This document shows, piece by piece, positions 11,849-23,545 of a stretch of 64,000 nucleotides of DNA. Origin of the DNA: Dryocosmus kuriphilus. Its lineage: Eukaryota > Arthropoda > Insecta > Hymenoptera > Cynipidae. The notes below the pieces were generated by a model that was not told the origin of the DNA, did not search any database, and saw nothing but the letters and a program-made list of their open reading frames with translations. How positions within the stretch are numbered: position 1 is the stretch's first letter; each line of letters begins with the position of its first letter. The stretch is from NCBI GenBank assembly GCA_038277395.1, contig CM076190.1, forward strand, positions 237,205,177-237,269,176, read 5' to 3'. The position numbers and the translations under genes are program-made.

Positions 11849-12410
11849 AGGCCGGCGCACACGATAATTGTTTCGCTGCTGGTTTGCTTGATTGGAGCCG
11901 TGCATGCTGACTTACTGGAAAATGACGTCATCTGCAGGCTACGCTGCTGATTTTCTAGCTAGATTCCCTGATTGAACCGTTGCTATATTTCTTGCTAGTT
12001 TCCTTGCAGGCTAAAGCCTTCAGCCAATCACAGGCGAGGAAAGTGTCACGTGAGCTGTTGCTTCGTTGACACATTGCAGCAGACGATAGTTTGGAGCAGT
12101 GCAGAGTAGTTTATTGTGAACTTGTTTGAAGTGTTTGCAAGTTTTAAAATGGATATTTCCAAAAAAATGGTCGCAGGAAGAAGTTATCTGCGGCGAATTG
12201 CCGCAATGTCTGCCATATTGTGACAAATGGTCCTAAAACTGTATAGCCAGCAGCTCAGCAATCAGTGGAGCCAGCAGAGCAGCAGGCTTCGTGTGAACCG
12301 AAACCTGCAAAAGAGCCTGCCTGGCTACAGGCAAGCCAGCCTGCACGGCAGCCATCACAGCTCCAATCAAGTAAACCAGCAGGAAAAACAATCATCGTGT
12401 GCGCCGGGCT
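11849..12410 (+). mobile_element. Harbinger-like MITE, 562 bp
   Basis: The ends are AGGCCGGCGCACACGAT and, on the other strand, AGCCCGGCGCACACGAT. TTA flanks both sides (11846-11848 and 12411-12413), the 3-bp target duplication of PIF/Harbinger elements. In unit 3 the site is uninterrupted (CCTTAGCGTA near 55504), which confirms the insertion. Internally, KKWSQEEVIC (near 12160) after a one-base frame change resembles the start of a Myb/MADF-type domain. That would fit descent from a Harbinger that carries such a gene. Confidence 0.85.
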
Positions 12411-12547
12411 TTAGCGTACCCAGTGCGCCCAAAACCACTCCATTCGTCGCGACGCATCGGAGGTGGCACATTGCTATTTCCTACTGTTTCTGACCCACTT
12501 TTCAATTTATGGTTTTTCAAATATTTTCGGTCTGTATATTACAGATA

Positions 12548-13679
12548 CCAGGTGTGTTCGAAAAGTAAGGTGACTTTTCAAATTTCGCGGGCTACGTACA
12601 CTCGATCTTTAATTTTTTTTAAATGTTGTACTTATAAACTTTTCCCGAACATATGTGCACTGTTTGAAGCGTATAGCATTTTTAGTTTGTATGTGAGACT
12701 CGTAAAGGCTAGAATTGTTGGGTGTGATCTTCGATTTTCTATTGTCGAAAAAAATGTATCACAGAGCTTGCATCAAATTTTGTGCAAAAAAGGGAATTAA
12801 GTGCTCCAAAATATTTGTGACAGCGGCATACGATGAGTCTACTTTGAGCAAAAAAAATGTTTATAAGTGGTACAACCTCTTCCAAGAAGGCCGAGAAGAC
12901 AACAATGACGAATCTCGCTCTGGACGCCCCAGCACGTCAATAAGTGATGAAAGCATTGGAGAAATGAAGAACATGTTGTTGGACAATCGTCGAATCACTG
13001 TTAGAGAAGTTTCTGAAGACGTCGGCATCTCGGTTGGCTTATGCCATGCAATTCTTTCTGATGTTTTGGGCGTAAAATGTATGGCAGCGAATTTTTTTCC
13101 GAAACCGTTTCATTGTGACCAAAAGAAGCATCGAATGAGCATCGCCCAAGAGCTGTTAAATGACGTCAATACTGATCCTGATATGCTCATAAGGCTTATA
13201 ACTGGTGACGAATCATAGGTATATGGTTAGGACTTCGAAACCAAAGCCCAATTGTCCAATTGGAAGACCCCGGTGGAGACAAGACCGAAAAAAAAAACAC
13301 GCCAAGATCGATCAAATGTCAAGGATTTTCTCACTGTTTTTTTCGATTACCGCAGCATAGTACATCAAGAGTTGTTCACACAACGTCGCGCGGTCAATAA
13401 GGAGTATTACCTTGAAGTTATGTGCCGTTTGTGAAAAGCAATACTACAAAAACTTTCGGAATTGTGGCAAAATTATTCATGGCTTTTGGCTCACGACAAT
13501 AGACCTGCTCACTCATCATTGCTTGTGCGCGACTTTTTGGCCAAAAACAAAACCACAATCATGCCGCCACAATATTCACAAGATTTGGCCTCTGCGACCT
13601 TTTTCTCTTTGCAAAACTGAAGAGAACCATGAAAGGACGGAGATTTGCAAAGATTGAGTAGATAAAGAATGCATCGTTG
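12548..13679 (+). mobile_element. mariner-2, truncated at its 3' end, with dead transposase
   Basis: A mariner-type end, CCAGGTGTGTTCGAAAAGT, follows TA at 12546. The transposase begins near 12754 (MYHRACIKFC) and has SRSGRPSTS and LITGDES near 13205, where the expected Trp codon is TAG. The second Asp is kept in AHDNRPAHSS. The third is lost: the usual DLAP(C/S)DFF reads DLASATFF. Further stops follow. The element ends in mid-gene near 13679, where sequence switches directly to the element B transposase, so its right TIR is gone. Confidence 0.9.
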
Positions 13680-14420
13680 CTTGGAGGAAGTCTGAGCAGC
13701 TGCGAGAAGCTGCTCGTGGCAGCATTTAAGAGAATTTACTGTGAAATACCAGAGATTGAACGAGAAACCCTCAGTAAAAATGGGCAGTATCTTCTCGATA
13801 TTTCGCTTGCCATAGGAGACGGTGTTTGTGCAAAGGATATGTCGGCTGTCGATCCAGAGACACTTTCACACGCACGATGGTTGACGAGGGCAAATAGTGT
13901 CCTCCTTTTGCACATCATTACAATAGACTCGTTCGTTCGGTTCGTTGAAATCTTCGTTCCATCTTGGAATAATATATGCCAGTACGTTTTGGCATAGAAA
14001 GGAGGAGCAATTTTATACAAGTCGCTGATACCTTTTACAAAGTAGTAGTAACTTCTCTTTACATGTGTGATGAGCTGGAGGTATAATTGACCCCTTCGTT
14101 GAAAGGAAAGCCTTTTTTGCAAACCCTGAGAACTTGATTCCCTCTACTGTATCAGCGTTAATCGTGAGATACGAAAACTCGGATTTTGAGGAATCTTGAA
14201 AGCGAGGAAAAATAGCCCCCAATTGAAAACACCGGTAAGATTATTCAAAGTTCCAGCTCTGCATTTTCAAGTAAAGGAGTCCCTTGTCACATCCAAGCGG
14301 TTGAGCATTGAATGAAGTTAGTGACCGAGGCAACAGCAAGTGCTTGCTGTGCGGAATCTCGAGATGGGAAGATATGTTCGACACCCAAATCGAGGAATAT
14401 AATGCCCGCATTTAATTAAA
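13677..14420 (+). pseudogene. Element B transposase-like gene, unit 1 (C-terminal part)
   Basis: The frame from 13677 reads GGSLSSCEKLLVAAFKR, then CEIPEIERETLSKNGQYLLD, SLAIGDGV and LSHARWLTRAN. The same order is seen in units 2 and 3. It also recurs, as I recall, in a large family of uncharacterised arthropod and cnidarian proteins that I believe to be transposon-encoded. Frame changes follow after about 13990. The N-terminal half was removed by a deletion that starts inside mariner-2. Function as a transposase is inferred from the long inverted repeats around it. Confidence 0.65.
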
Positions 14421-14989
14421 AATCCCAATACCGACCATGCAGTTTCCGAAGTTATAATGTAATTTCTAGTCCTTTTCATAAGTTAATTTTTCCCAGTTGC
14501 AATTTTTTTTCATTCCAACTATATTGTTCTTTAGTGCAGTTATAATAGAGCCTGATATATTTTACAAGTGGAATATCATTTTGCAAACCGTTTTCCGAAA
14601 ACTTAGTTCAACGATATAGATCATAAGTTGAGTCAGACAAGATAGAACGATCGATTCTGATGACGCCAAGAATCTTGTTGCTTCAGCGTCTTTTCTTGAG
14701 AAATAGTAATTCATGAGCTGAGTGTGCGAGATGTTAGCATCAATATATTGACAATTTTTAAAATAGATTTGAACGCGAGTGTGCCTGTAGCATTGATTCT
14801 GCACTATTAGAAGTTCAAATGAACATTTTTATATAGGTTTAGAAAATTCCGAAAAAGAAGCGATTTTCGTCATTTACAGTTCATTTCAGCTGAGATGCGC
14901 GAACGAATGATGTGGAGCAAAAAGATATAAAAAATTTTTCGTTCATTAGAAATTAGTTGTCAACCTTTCCCCGTTATTAGAATTTGAAA

Positions 14990-15342
14990 CAAGAAATTTT
15001 TCCTTCGGCCCACTCCAGTGATGACACTAACGGGTTTCAATAAAAACTATTACAACTGCTACGCGAAAAACACGAAAAAAGGTGTGTAGGGGAAGGGTAG
15101 ATAATGTCTCGCACCCAAAAGAGCTCTTTAAATTTTAAGAACAATATAACGAATTAGGCAAATATTTAGATATATTTGAGACAAACATCTATACTTATGT
15201 GCAGTCTTTCTTGACTCGCACAGTTTTGCTGAAGAGTGGATTTTTTTAATATATAATAGAATTTTCACGAATAACTCAAGAACTTTGCTTCTTCACCAAA
15301 AAATGGTTCATAGCAAGTTTGTAGACACTTAGACGTGAACAG
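14990..15342 (+). other. Spacer and start of block C, unit 1
   Basis: Non-coding sequence aligns with 45261-45840 in unit 2 and 57758-57960 plus 59609-59803 in unit 3, for example GCACCCAAAAGAGCTCTTT. It ends at the LTR retrotransposon. The sequence after that element (25595) resumes where this stops. Confidence 0.6.
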
Positions 15343-16458
15343 TATAACGGCTCCTTTTAGGGCCACCAAAAAGTGTATATGAAGGAATAATTCTGGACAA
15401 ATTCTAATTTTGATATTTCACTAACGAAGCAAAGATACTATATAAAACAAATATTGAATATTGTAATGAATTAACAACCATTATGAAGGAAAAATTCTGG
15501 ACGTGTAAAGGATCCGGTGCGTTAGCAACTCTCTCCGCACTCTATGAGATTGAAAGAGAGGGAGAGAGAGAGAGAGAGAGCCACAAGCACGGAAAAGATA
15601 ACATGTTGTGGGAGTAGCACACTGTTTCTCTCTCTTTAGAGACAGAGGGGGTCTGCTCTGCAGAGCGAAGGTACCAGCAGTTCACGTTAGATGGCTGACG
15701 AGGCAAGCTACGCTCTCTCCCAAGCAAAATTAAAGCTTCCGTTTATAAAGGCAGCATGCTCGACTGTATAGGACTGCTCCTTATCGCGAATTATCTTAAG
15801 CCATATACTTCCTCCACTTGGCTCATTTCGGGGGTTGTGCACAGGCGGCCCCCTGTGTTCAGCTTCACCGTCTTAGGTCGGTTGAGTTTTGTAAATGAGG
15901 AGAGAGGGAGAGAGGGCCTAAAAGGTTAGGAACAGTTTCGCTGGTGATTGATTCACACCTTCCCCTGTATGTTCGCATAGTGACAGGTCGTCGGAGGATA
16001 TTTTAGTAGTCCGGATCTTTCTAGTGCTTTTTGCTGCCTGCTAAACTTAATTTCTCCGTCTTAATCTCCTTGCTGCCGAACTAAAGTTTCGAGAATCGAC
16101 CGCACCACTCTGCGTTCCATGCGTACCATTTGGCCGTAAACAAAACCGAGCTTCAAATAAATTTCTCAAAATCATAATAAAGTTCAATCTATATTTCAGA
16201 TATTCTATGTTTACACCACATTCGAATAAAAGAATAATATATATCCTTTTATTTATATTATTAGCTCTAGTATTATTATTATTATTTAAGGGATAAACTT
16301 TCTTCTTGTATATTAGTGTGCTGCGAGATAAATATATGTATTAAACTGTCTCTTTTTAGTACTTCACTCTCGTGACCTAAACAATAAGGAAAACTCTTAG
16401 AACAGAGTGAATAAAAATAAATTTCGAAAAGGACACTCACAAAAAGTGACACCTTACA
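15343..16458 (+). repeat. LTR-2 retrotransposon 5' LTR
   Basis: It aligns along its length with 24387-25594, both starting TATAACGGC and ending GTGACACC(T/C)TACA. It contains a GA microsatellite near 15549-15580. Compared with the 3' LTR it lacks about 85 bp near 15965-15990. Block C sequence stops just before it and resumes just after the 3' LTR, with a probable imperfect 4-bp target duplication (ACAG/AAAG). Confidence 0.87.
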
Positions 16459-16473
16459 ATTTGCGCCCGACGT
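16459..16473 (+). other. LTR-2 primer binding site (degenerate)
   Basis: The sequence just inside the LTR is ATTTGCGCCCGACGT. It resembles the TGGCGCCC-type site used with tRNA-Lys by many retroelements, with a mismatch. It is interrupted immediately by the transposon at 16474. Confidence 0.45.
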
Positions 16474-19400
16474 TAGGGTGTCCCTTATTTAGAGGTCCGC
16501 AGAAATTTTGCGATTTTAAGGTGGGACGCCCCCTCAGTTTTTACCGTTTGAAATGGGAACGTCGTACATTAAATTTCAGCTCAATCGCACGATTGCAGAC
16601 CCTACCACAAGGAGCCTAAGGTACTGTATTTTATATGAAATTCGCATTTATCGTTACATTTCGCCCTTTTAATATATTTCGCGTGCGGAAGTAATTTGAA
16701 TACCAGTAGGCCTTATTTTGAGTTCATCATTTACTCATTCCCATTCTACCTACACCACCAAACCTCCCCCGCTTCACGAAAATGAATGGAAATGCGTCGA
16801 CGGTGGTCTCTGGCGCTCCTGATGTGGTTCAGCCGTTGACCGCGGACTATTTATGCAAGAAAACTTTTTGTTACGTTTTTGGTTCTCTTATACGCGCGTG
16901 TCTTCTTTCGGTTCGCGATATGTGAATGAAGATGTGTGATATAAGTGCAACGATAACAAAGCGCAGTCGGGCGCCTGTCTACCTGATAGGTCACACAATT
17001 GAGGCCATAGCAGGATTGAAGTTGCCTTCACGAATTCAAGTACTGAGGTCACTGACCCACCAGTTACGGGAATACGGTGGATCTATGAGTATTTCTGAAG
17101 CCTATAATGCTGCTGTTGGTGCTGTGTGAAATAAGGGAACGGACTAGAAGTCCGACGAGGCGAAAGTGTCGCATTGAGGAGAAAGCTGCGAATTTGCTCA
17201 AGGAATGGAGAGCTCTGCAAAAAAGTGCTACACGGTAGTTAGAACGACAAATCCAGCTCGAAGGTTCGTTTAAGGATACGTTTGAAGACCTCTTTGACGT
17301 TGGCCAAGGCGGCGCTATGAAAATTATGAAGATACAAGGGGAAGTAGATTTCCTAACTCTGCAGCGGCAGAAGGGGCGGTCTGGCTCGATGTCTTCTGTA
17401 CGAGACATGAAGCTGCACGGCACGGAGGCAAGACGCTGGGAAAGGCTGCAGAAGGAAGGGGAGAGAAAAACGAAAATGCAAGGTTTTAAGGTTTTTTAAG
17501 GTTTTTTTTAAGGTTTTATTTTTCAAAAATTAAATTATCTCAGTACCTTGGAAATATTAAGGGCCACTCGCGTTTTCCAGAGACACTCCGGCCATCACTT
17601 GCACCCACAAGTGCTGTGCACTCGTCTGAGAGTGATACCGAGAACAGCGATTTGCAGCATGAGAATGCAGATGAAGTAGAGTGTCTCTCAATTGAGAATA
17701 GTAAAATTGAAAAAACAAAGATTGAGAATGTTTTCACCTCAAATTTAGTAGCAATGATTAATACAACTAAGACAAGTGCTTGAAAGTCCACGGTAGTTGT
17801 GAGTGCCACATCAAGTGCACTAAATGTAGACGTCAACATAGTCAATATTAATAAAAGCACACTTCATCGCTTACGTACAATTTTGCGAAAGACAAATGCT
17901 GAAAATGTTAGAGAAAACTTTCAAGAGGAACTACAGAAATCTGGCACTAAACTTGTTGTTCATTTTGACTGAAAAAAATAAAATTTGGAAACACTGTGCA
18001 AGAGCGATTACCTGTAGCTTTCATGGACTACAACGTTGACGAGCGGCTCCTAGGTGCTCCCCTGCTTGAACATGGAACAGCTGAAGCTATTGCCAACGTC
18101 TTTTTCTATGTTCTGGAATCCTGGAAAATTACTGACAAAGTACAGGGCGAAATTACAGAAACTACAACTATCATGACAGGTACATGAAGTACGCGACTTT
18201 ACGCTACTATATCGATAATGCAAAGTAAATTAAGTTCATTCTTACCCCTTCCCTCATTCGGCAGGTTCTGAGAAGTGTGCTTGCGTCATCCTGGAGCAGA
18301 AGTTGAAGCGAGATCTCTTGTACGCAGCTTGTCGACACCACGTGCTTGAGATCGTCTTGAAGAGCGTCTTCAAAGTGAAAGTAGTTCCTTCTTGTGGTTC
18401 TGAAATCCCTCTTTTCAAGAGATTCCGCGAGGCGTGGAAAGAAATAGATTCGTCTTCGTTCAATGCATACTTCGCTCACAGTAGGTCGTCGGATCACTTG
18501 GAACAATCGGGACAAACCGCACTCCCTTTTGTTTTGAAGAAGCCAAATGTAGGTGAAGTTTCTGAAACTGCACTACTTACCGCCTGATAATATAATTGAA
18601 TTAGTTTAAGTACTTTGTAACTTTCGTTACAGGAGAGCCAACCTCGTGATGACTATCGGGAATTTCTTGAATTAGACTGTGTTTTCTTGGGACGTACGCC
18701 TCCACGCGGTATCAAGTTCTCTCCACCTGTTTATATTCAAGATGCGCGATTCTTGTCACGGAATCTACGCACTGAAAGTTCTTCTCTTCAGGGGTCAGTT
18801 CAAGCTTACAGCTACAGGAGAGAAGCGTATTGGCGACTTCTGTCTGTTCGTTATTCTAGTTTAGGTGAAAGCTTGGTTCACAGCCTCTTCCGCAATTCAA
18901 TCGCCCCACCATGACTTCCTCTTCTTGATATAGTCACACTAGTACGCCAGTATAATCAAGAAGGTCTCCGAAGTACCTGTAAGGAAGTTTTTGTGGTCAT
19001 TTTTGGTACCTCACTCCTGAGTGGTCCATTCATGCTATTTTCAATGAATGACTTTTTCCGACATTTTCATGTGACTAAAGACTGTGCTGAAAAGGCTGTT
19101 GGCCTAACTCAGGAATATCTAGTTCAAGTGAACGCTGAGGACAACTTTCAAAGCCTTCTGTTAGTGGCACAAGACTCAACAAGAATGATGCATATGAAGA
19201 CTTTAGAAAGAAGTCCCTTGCAGCTGGGATTTTTTAACTTTCGTTATTTGGCCTATTTTATGTGATTTTACGCTATATTATTAGGTTTTATTGCTTGTAT
19301 CGCAAGCATTAATGAAAAACGTTTATTTTAGGTACAAATATTTTTCTTCCATATGTCTTTTTCAAGAAAAATATAGACTTTGAGACTTGATTTTGCAAAT

Positions 19401-19584
19401 ATGTGTGATCGTGTTCTACTAATACCCTCTTCTAGTAGTTTTAGAAGTTTCAAGATCCTTGCCGCAGGGCTTGCATTTGACGGATCGAGCTCAAATTTTT
19501 TATACGTTCTTTCTACAACAAAAGGGAGAAAATGAGGGGAGGTCTGACATATTTTTCGTACTTCGATTTCTAAGGGACACCCTA
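16474..19584 (+). mobile_element. Nested DNA transposon 'B2' (3.1 kb) inside LTR-2
   Basis: Short inverted ends TAGGGTGTCCCTTA (16474) and its mirror TAAGGGACACCCTA (to 19584) bracket a spliced transposase-like gene. It sits between the LTR-2 primer site and the LTR-2 internal region. That dates it after LTR-2 insertion or before LTR-2's last move. No target duplication could be settled. The encoded protein is a distant relative of the element B protein, but the ends differ. Confidence 0.75.
16926..19265 (+). pseudogene. B2 transposase-like gene, spliced and decayed
   Basis: The N-terminal exon (from ATG at 16926) leads into a helical charged region and then FLTLQRQKGRSGSM near 17350. A Ser/Asp/Glu-rich linker follows. 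The core reads RLPVAFMDYNVDERLLG near 18002, LLYAACRHHVLEIVLK near 18317 and EIPLFKRFREAWKEID near 18405. Two GT-AG introns fit the family pattern: about 18180-18264 and 18549-18632. Stops near 17129, 17240 and 17783 and frame changes near 17975 and 18750 disable it. From memory, the core matches a widespread uncharacterised arthropod family with a CRHH motif. Transposase function is inferred. Confidence 0.7.
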
Positions 19585-20460
19585 CCGGAAGTGAGGACAC
19601 GAGAGTTTAAACAACAACAAAAATAGGCAAGGAAAATTTTGTTTCCGTATTATGAATAATAAAAAGATAGGGTTAATCAGGAAGTTCTAAAACAAAAATT
19701 GTCAAAGAGAAAAAAATTGGAGGCGAAATAGACCCAAGAGGCTTTATATAGACTACTGGGAGAAAACGACTTTGTTAAAATTTATTTACCACCACCGGCG
19801 AGTAGGAAGTATATTCCACAGGGAATGCAGGCATTAGACGAACTTTTAGCGAAAAGTAATAGCGAAGTTTCCAAGAAAGGATTCTAAATATAGTAAATCA
19901 GTTGAAAAAGTGATGAGACGAAAATGCAGATTAAGCGAAAAATGTTTAGGGAGTCAAGAAAATATGGAGGGAGAAAATAATACCTTGTATCGAGGAGAAT
20001 AAGGAGAGCACTCAAGTCCATCCCCAGAAGAAACAGTTAAAAACCTTCTATTGAGAGAGCAAATGGAATTTGAACAACAAAGAAAGAGAAGGTTTGAAGA
20101 GAACAAGGTGGGCAGAGAAGAAAAAGAAAATAAGGGAATACCTTGCGAAAATAGACTTCGAATTCAACTTCCAGGACTGCTTCAGGAATTGGAAACACCG
20201 CTGGAAGCGCGTGTTTCAATCAAATGGTGACTATTTTGGAGGACGTCACTCGCCGGATGACGAAGGGTAACACTAGTGCGGACGTATGACGATATTTCGG
20301 ATACTTTTCGTACAGTTCTCTTAAATATGGCAGAATTACTACAAATCACCGATTTATATAATATACGAAAAGAGCTCTGAGACAACACGATAGAGAAAGA
20401 AGACTCTCTGCCTCGGAAGCCACGATATTGTATTACCACGTTAAATATCGGAGGGGTAAC
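19585..20460 (+). pseudogene. gag: LTR-2 gag-like region, decayed
   Basis: Between the nested transposon and the protease motif are charged, broken frames such as LYRLLGENDFVKIYLPPP (near 19745) and MNNKEREGLKRTRW (near 20070). Position alone suggests gag, which would encode the particle protein. No zinc knuckle or capsid motif was recognised. Confidence 0.4.
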
Positions 20461-20640
20461 GACCCAGGCACTAAAAGACACTACCGCAGAGACGACTTGT
20501 CTATCTGCGGAATTCTACAACAAGAACTCAGACAGTTTGCCGAGATAAAATACAGACTAGTTTCATGGTCATCCCAAAACTTTCTAGGGCTTGCATTATT
20601 GGAATTGACCTTTTGAATAAAATAAAAACACAGATTGATT
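20461..20640 (+). pseudogene. pol: LTR-2 protease remnant
   Basis: One frame reads LNIGGVTTQALKDTTAETTC, where the retroviral protease active site DTGA appears as DTTA (20477-20488). About 30 codons on, another frame gives SRACIIGIDLLNKIKTQ, the usual IIG-D end of the protease fold. The Gly to Thr change would be expected to harm catalysis. It sits just upstream of RT, as expected. Confidence 0.7.
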
Positions 20641-20929
20641 AGAACGAAAAGTTACGTATCTTTACCTATCTGTAGGGAAACCCCACATTAAAAATTTTCA
20701 AGGAAGAAGATCACGAGGAAAACAACCACGGTGATGAAGAACACACAATCAGCCTGCTTGAATGCGAAAGGAACAATCTTGCACAAGGAGATATAGACCG
20801 AATATTATCATTAGTACAATTAAAGTAAGAAAACAAAGGAATATCGCTCCAGGAGCTTCTCATGAAGATCAGAAGATTTAAAAAAACTCGGAAGCTAATA
20901 GGTTTCCAGTACCAATTAAAATTAAAAAG

Positions 20930-22193
20930 GAGACTCCCTTTATAAAAAGGAGCTACCCTGTACCCATGTCCTATAGAGATCAAGTACAAAAGAAGATGGA
21001 GAGAATGCTGGTGGACGGGGAACTTCAACGGTCGGACAGTCCATATATAAATCTAATTGTGCCAGTGAAAATGAAAGAGGGTATTACAAGGCTGTTTCTG
21101 GACACACGGAGGTTAAGCGAGATACTAATCGAAGACCGGGAGAAGCCTGAAACATCTGAGTTCTATTTCCAAATCGTCAAGGAAATATTCATTTCGAGTC
21201 TCGACACGACCAGCAGTTTTTGGCAAATCGCCTTGCATCACAGCACAATCAGATATCCCGCTTTCCAGCACGAAGGACGAACGTACCATTTTACGGTGGC
21301 TCATTTTGGGCTCAAGATTGGCACGGCCGAATTGGTACGAGGACTATGCTCTGTGCTCACTGGCCTGGGAGGTCATTTAATCAGTTTTGTAGATGACATT
21401 CTTATTACATCAGAATCAGAAGAACAACACTTATAGTACTTGGATGAACAGTTTAACCGAATAGAATCTGCAAATCTAACTTTGAATTTAGAGAAATATT
21501 CTTTTTTTAAAGAAAAGCACGGTCCGTCCGGTTTATATTAAAGACAGTGGGGTTCGTTCAGACTCAGAGAAATTACAGGGAACACGAGATGTCCCAGTGT
21601 AGAAAAATATCAAACAACTGTGAGGTTTTTTAGGTCTTATAAACTTCTACGTCCGATTCTCCGACAAACACGCTGGCGAGATCATACTCTTGTTGGAGCT
21701 GATAAAAAAGGACACTCGGCGGAAATGGACAGTGAAGCATGAAGAACGTTTCAACAAGGTCAAAGAACTCTTTGGGCGCGATATCTTACATTACTATCCA
21801 GATAGAAAAAAGGTCTATCATTTGGAAACGGACGCAAGCCAATACGCTTTAGGTGCCCTCTTGTTTCAATTAGACGAGAAAAATCAAAAGATGATAACTA
21901 TGGCCAGTAGCACGCTAAAAGGACCTGAATTGGGATACTTTACCGCTGAAAAGGAACTTCTGGCTATATTTTGGTCGCTGCAAAGGTTCCGATCGTTTCT
22001 ACGAGGATTAAAGATTGCTATAAACACCGATCATATGGGACTGCCTCTCTTAAAATCCATTCGATTTAACAATCCTCGACTCACACAATGGATCCTCGCA
22101 ATTCAAAATTATGACATCATGATGGTGCATTGCCTAGTGAAAGAAAACTTTGCCGCTGACATTCTAAGTCGACTTCACACGACAAGGAGATGA
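20930..22193 (+). pseudogene. pol: LTR-2 reverse transcriptase and RNase H
   Basis: RT begins near PFIKRSYPVPMSYRDQV (20935) and keeps the catalytic FVDDIL (near 21388). A stop occurs at 21434 and frame changes occur to about 21690. RNase H follows in one open frame (21690-22193) with LETDASQYALGALLFQ, AEKELLAIFWSLQRFRSFL and INTDH, the Ty3/Gypsy pattern. The two enzymes convert element RNA to DNA. The interrupting stop makes this copy defective. Confidence 0.9.
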
Positions 22194-22259
22194 GAAAGGA
22201 ACAAAAATGACCAAAAAATGCAAATTAACTCTTTTCAATACAATTGCACGCCAATACCA

Positions 22260-23385
22260 GAAGAAAAATTAAGAAACCCAGAAGAGGAACAACGAAAGGA
22301 CGATAAAGTATAGGAGATAACGCTGAGGGCATCGCAGCAGCCAGAAGAGAGGACAAGATACTCAGTAATTGAAAATATTCTGCACAAAATGGACAAAACA
22401 CTTCCTATGCAAAGAGAGGCTTTGTTATCCAAAAACGGAAAAAGTAATTCCACCTCGCATCCGGAAGTGTGACTCATGCCAAAGAAATAAAGTTCCTACG
22501 CAAGCGGTACAGGTTCAAAAAGAAACCGTCACTCCGCAGCATGCGTTTGAATTTATTGCAATGGATTTATATGGACCACTCCGTCGATACCGCTATAGGC
22601 ATTAGTACACACTTGCTCTAGTCGATACTTCCACGGAAATATACGAAGCTACACCCTTTACGAAAAGCCACGTGTAGAGCGGCTATTTCAAAACTAGATC
22701 ACTTCACGGAGACTGTTAGGCGACCAGATCGAGGTATAAGCGACCGCGGAACGCAGTTCACTAACAAATCATGTAAAGAGGCATTGAGAGAAAGAAAAGT
22801 TAAGAAAACACTTACCTGCATCAGAAACCCACGAGGTAACATGGTCGAAAGGGTAAGTCGTTAGATGTGACAATTCTTCCATATGTTCATGGATTCGGAC
22901 TCTCACAACAAATGATTTTCACATCTGCAAGCCATTGAAGTCGTCATAAATAAAAGTTACTACGACTCCATAGAAATGACGCCACACGAGGCTTCTACGG
23001 AAGGAAACCAGAGAGGTTCTGGAACAAAATCCTGGGAGATAAAATGCCACAATCCAAGTACAGTACGAGGGACCGAGGAATTCTCTACGAGAAAGGTTAT
23101 AAGCCAAAGGAGAAAAAAGGAATCAACATATTAATAAAGACAAAGAAAACACCGTCTATCAAGAGAGTCAACGAATATTAGCAAAGACTTGTAACGTCTC
23201 AAATACCATATCTGGACGAACAAACAATTTCCTATCAATTTACAAGGGACCTTACATAGTGGGTGAAAGATCGAGCCACTGCACCAATAAACTTTTACAT
23301 CCCGAAACTGGAGAACTACGAGGAGGCCATCACGCGCACGATCTTGAAGCGTTCTGGACGAAGAAGGATGATGAAAGGGCATAAG
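22260..23385 (+). pseudogene. pol: LTR-2 integrase, decayed
   Basis: The C-X2-C half of the zinc finger is visible as RKCDSCQRNK near 22462, followed by FEFIAMDLYGPL, which holds the first catalytic Asp (near 22560). After a stop near 22603 the frame breaks often, so the other catalytic residues are not clear. A basic C-terminal tail runs to about 23385. The integrase call is secure from order and motifs, and the copy is clearly dead. Confidence 0.8.
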
Positions 23386-23485
23386 ATCTCACGTGCACCA
23401 TGAACACCCTTCAAGCACCATTTTCTACCACGCACCATTTTCCACCTCCAACTGGACACTCGTCATTTAAAAATTGTGAAGAGAA

Positions 23486-23493
23486 TATAAAAG
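23486..23493 (+). promoter_or_regulatory. TATA-like box upstream of LTR-2 third ORF
   Basis: TATAAAAG lies about 53 bp ahead of an ATG at 23546, with a CAATTCAACACC-type sequence between. The arrangement looks like a start site for a separate transcript inside the element. This is inferred from spacing only. Confidence 0.35.
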
Positions 23494-23545
23494 GCAGAAG
23501 ACCGCAGATAAACCTCAATTCAACACCAGCACCCGAGTCAGAAAT

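Larger units (their letters stand above)
11371..14989 (+). mobile_element. Element B, unit 1: DNA transposon with long inverted repeats
   Basis: The left end TTTCAAATTCTAATA (11371) is repeated in reverse complement at the right end TATTAGAATTTGAAA (to 14989). Inverted similarity continues inward for roughly 300 bp on each side, including the TTCATTCGCGCATCTCAG stretch near 11456 and its mirror near 14890. Between the arms lie a decayed transposase-like gene and two later insertions (a MITE and a mariner). Related copies sit at the same place in units 2 and 3, so element B predates the amplification. Confidence 0.7.
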
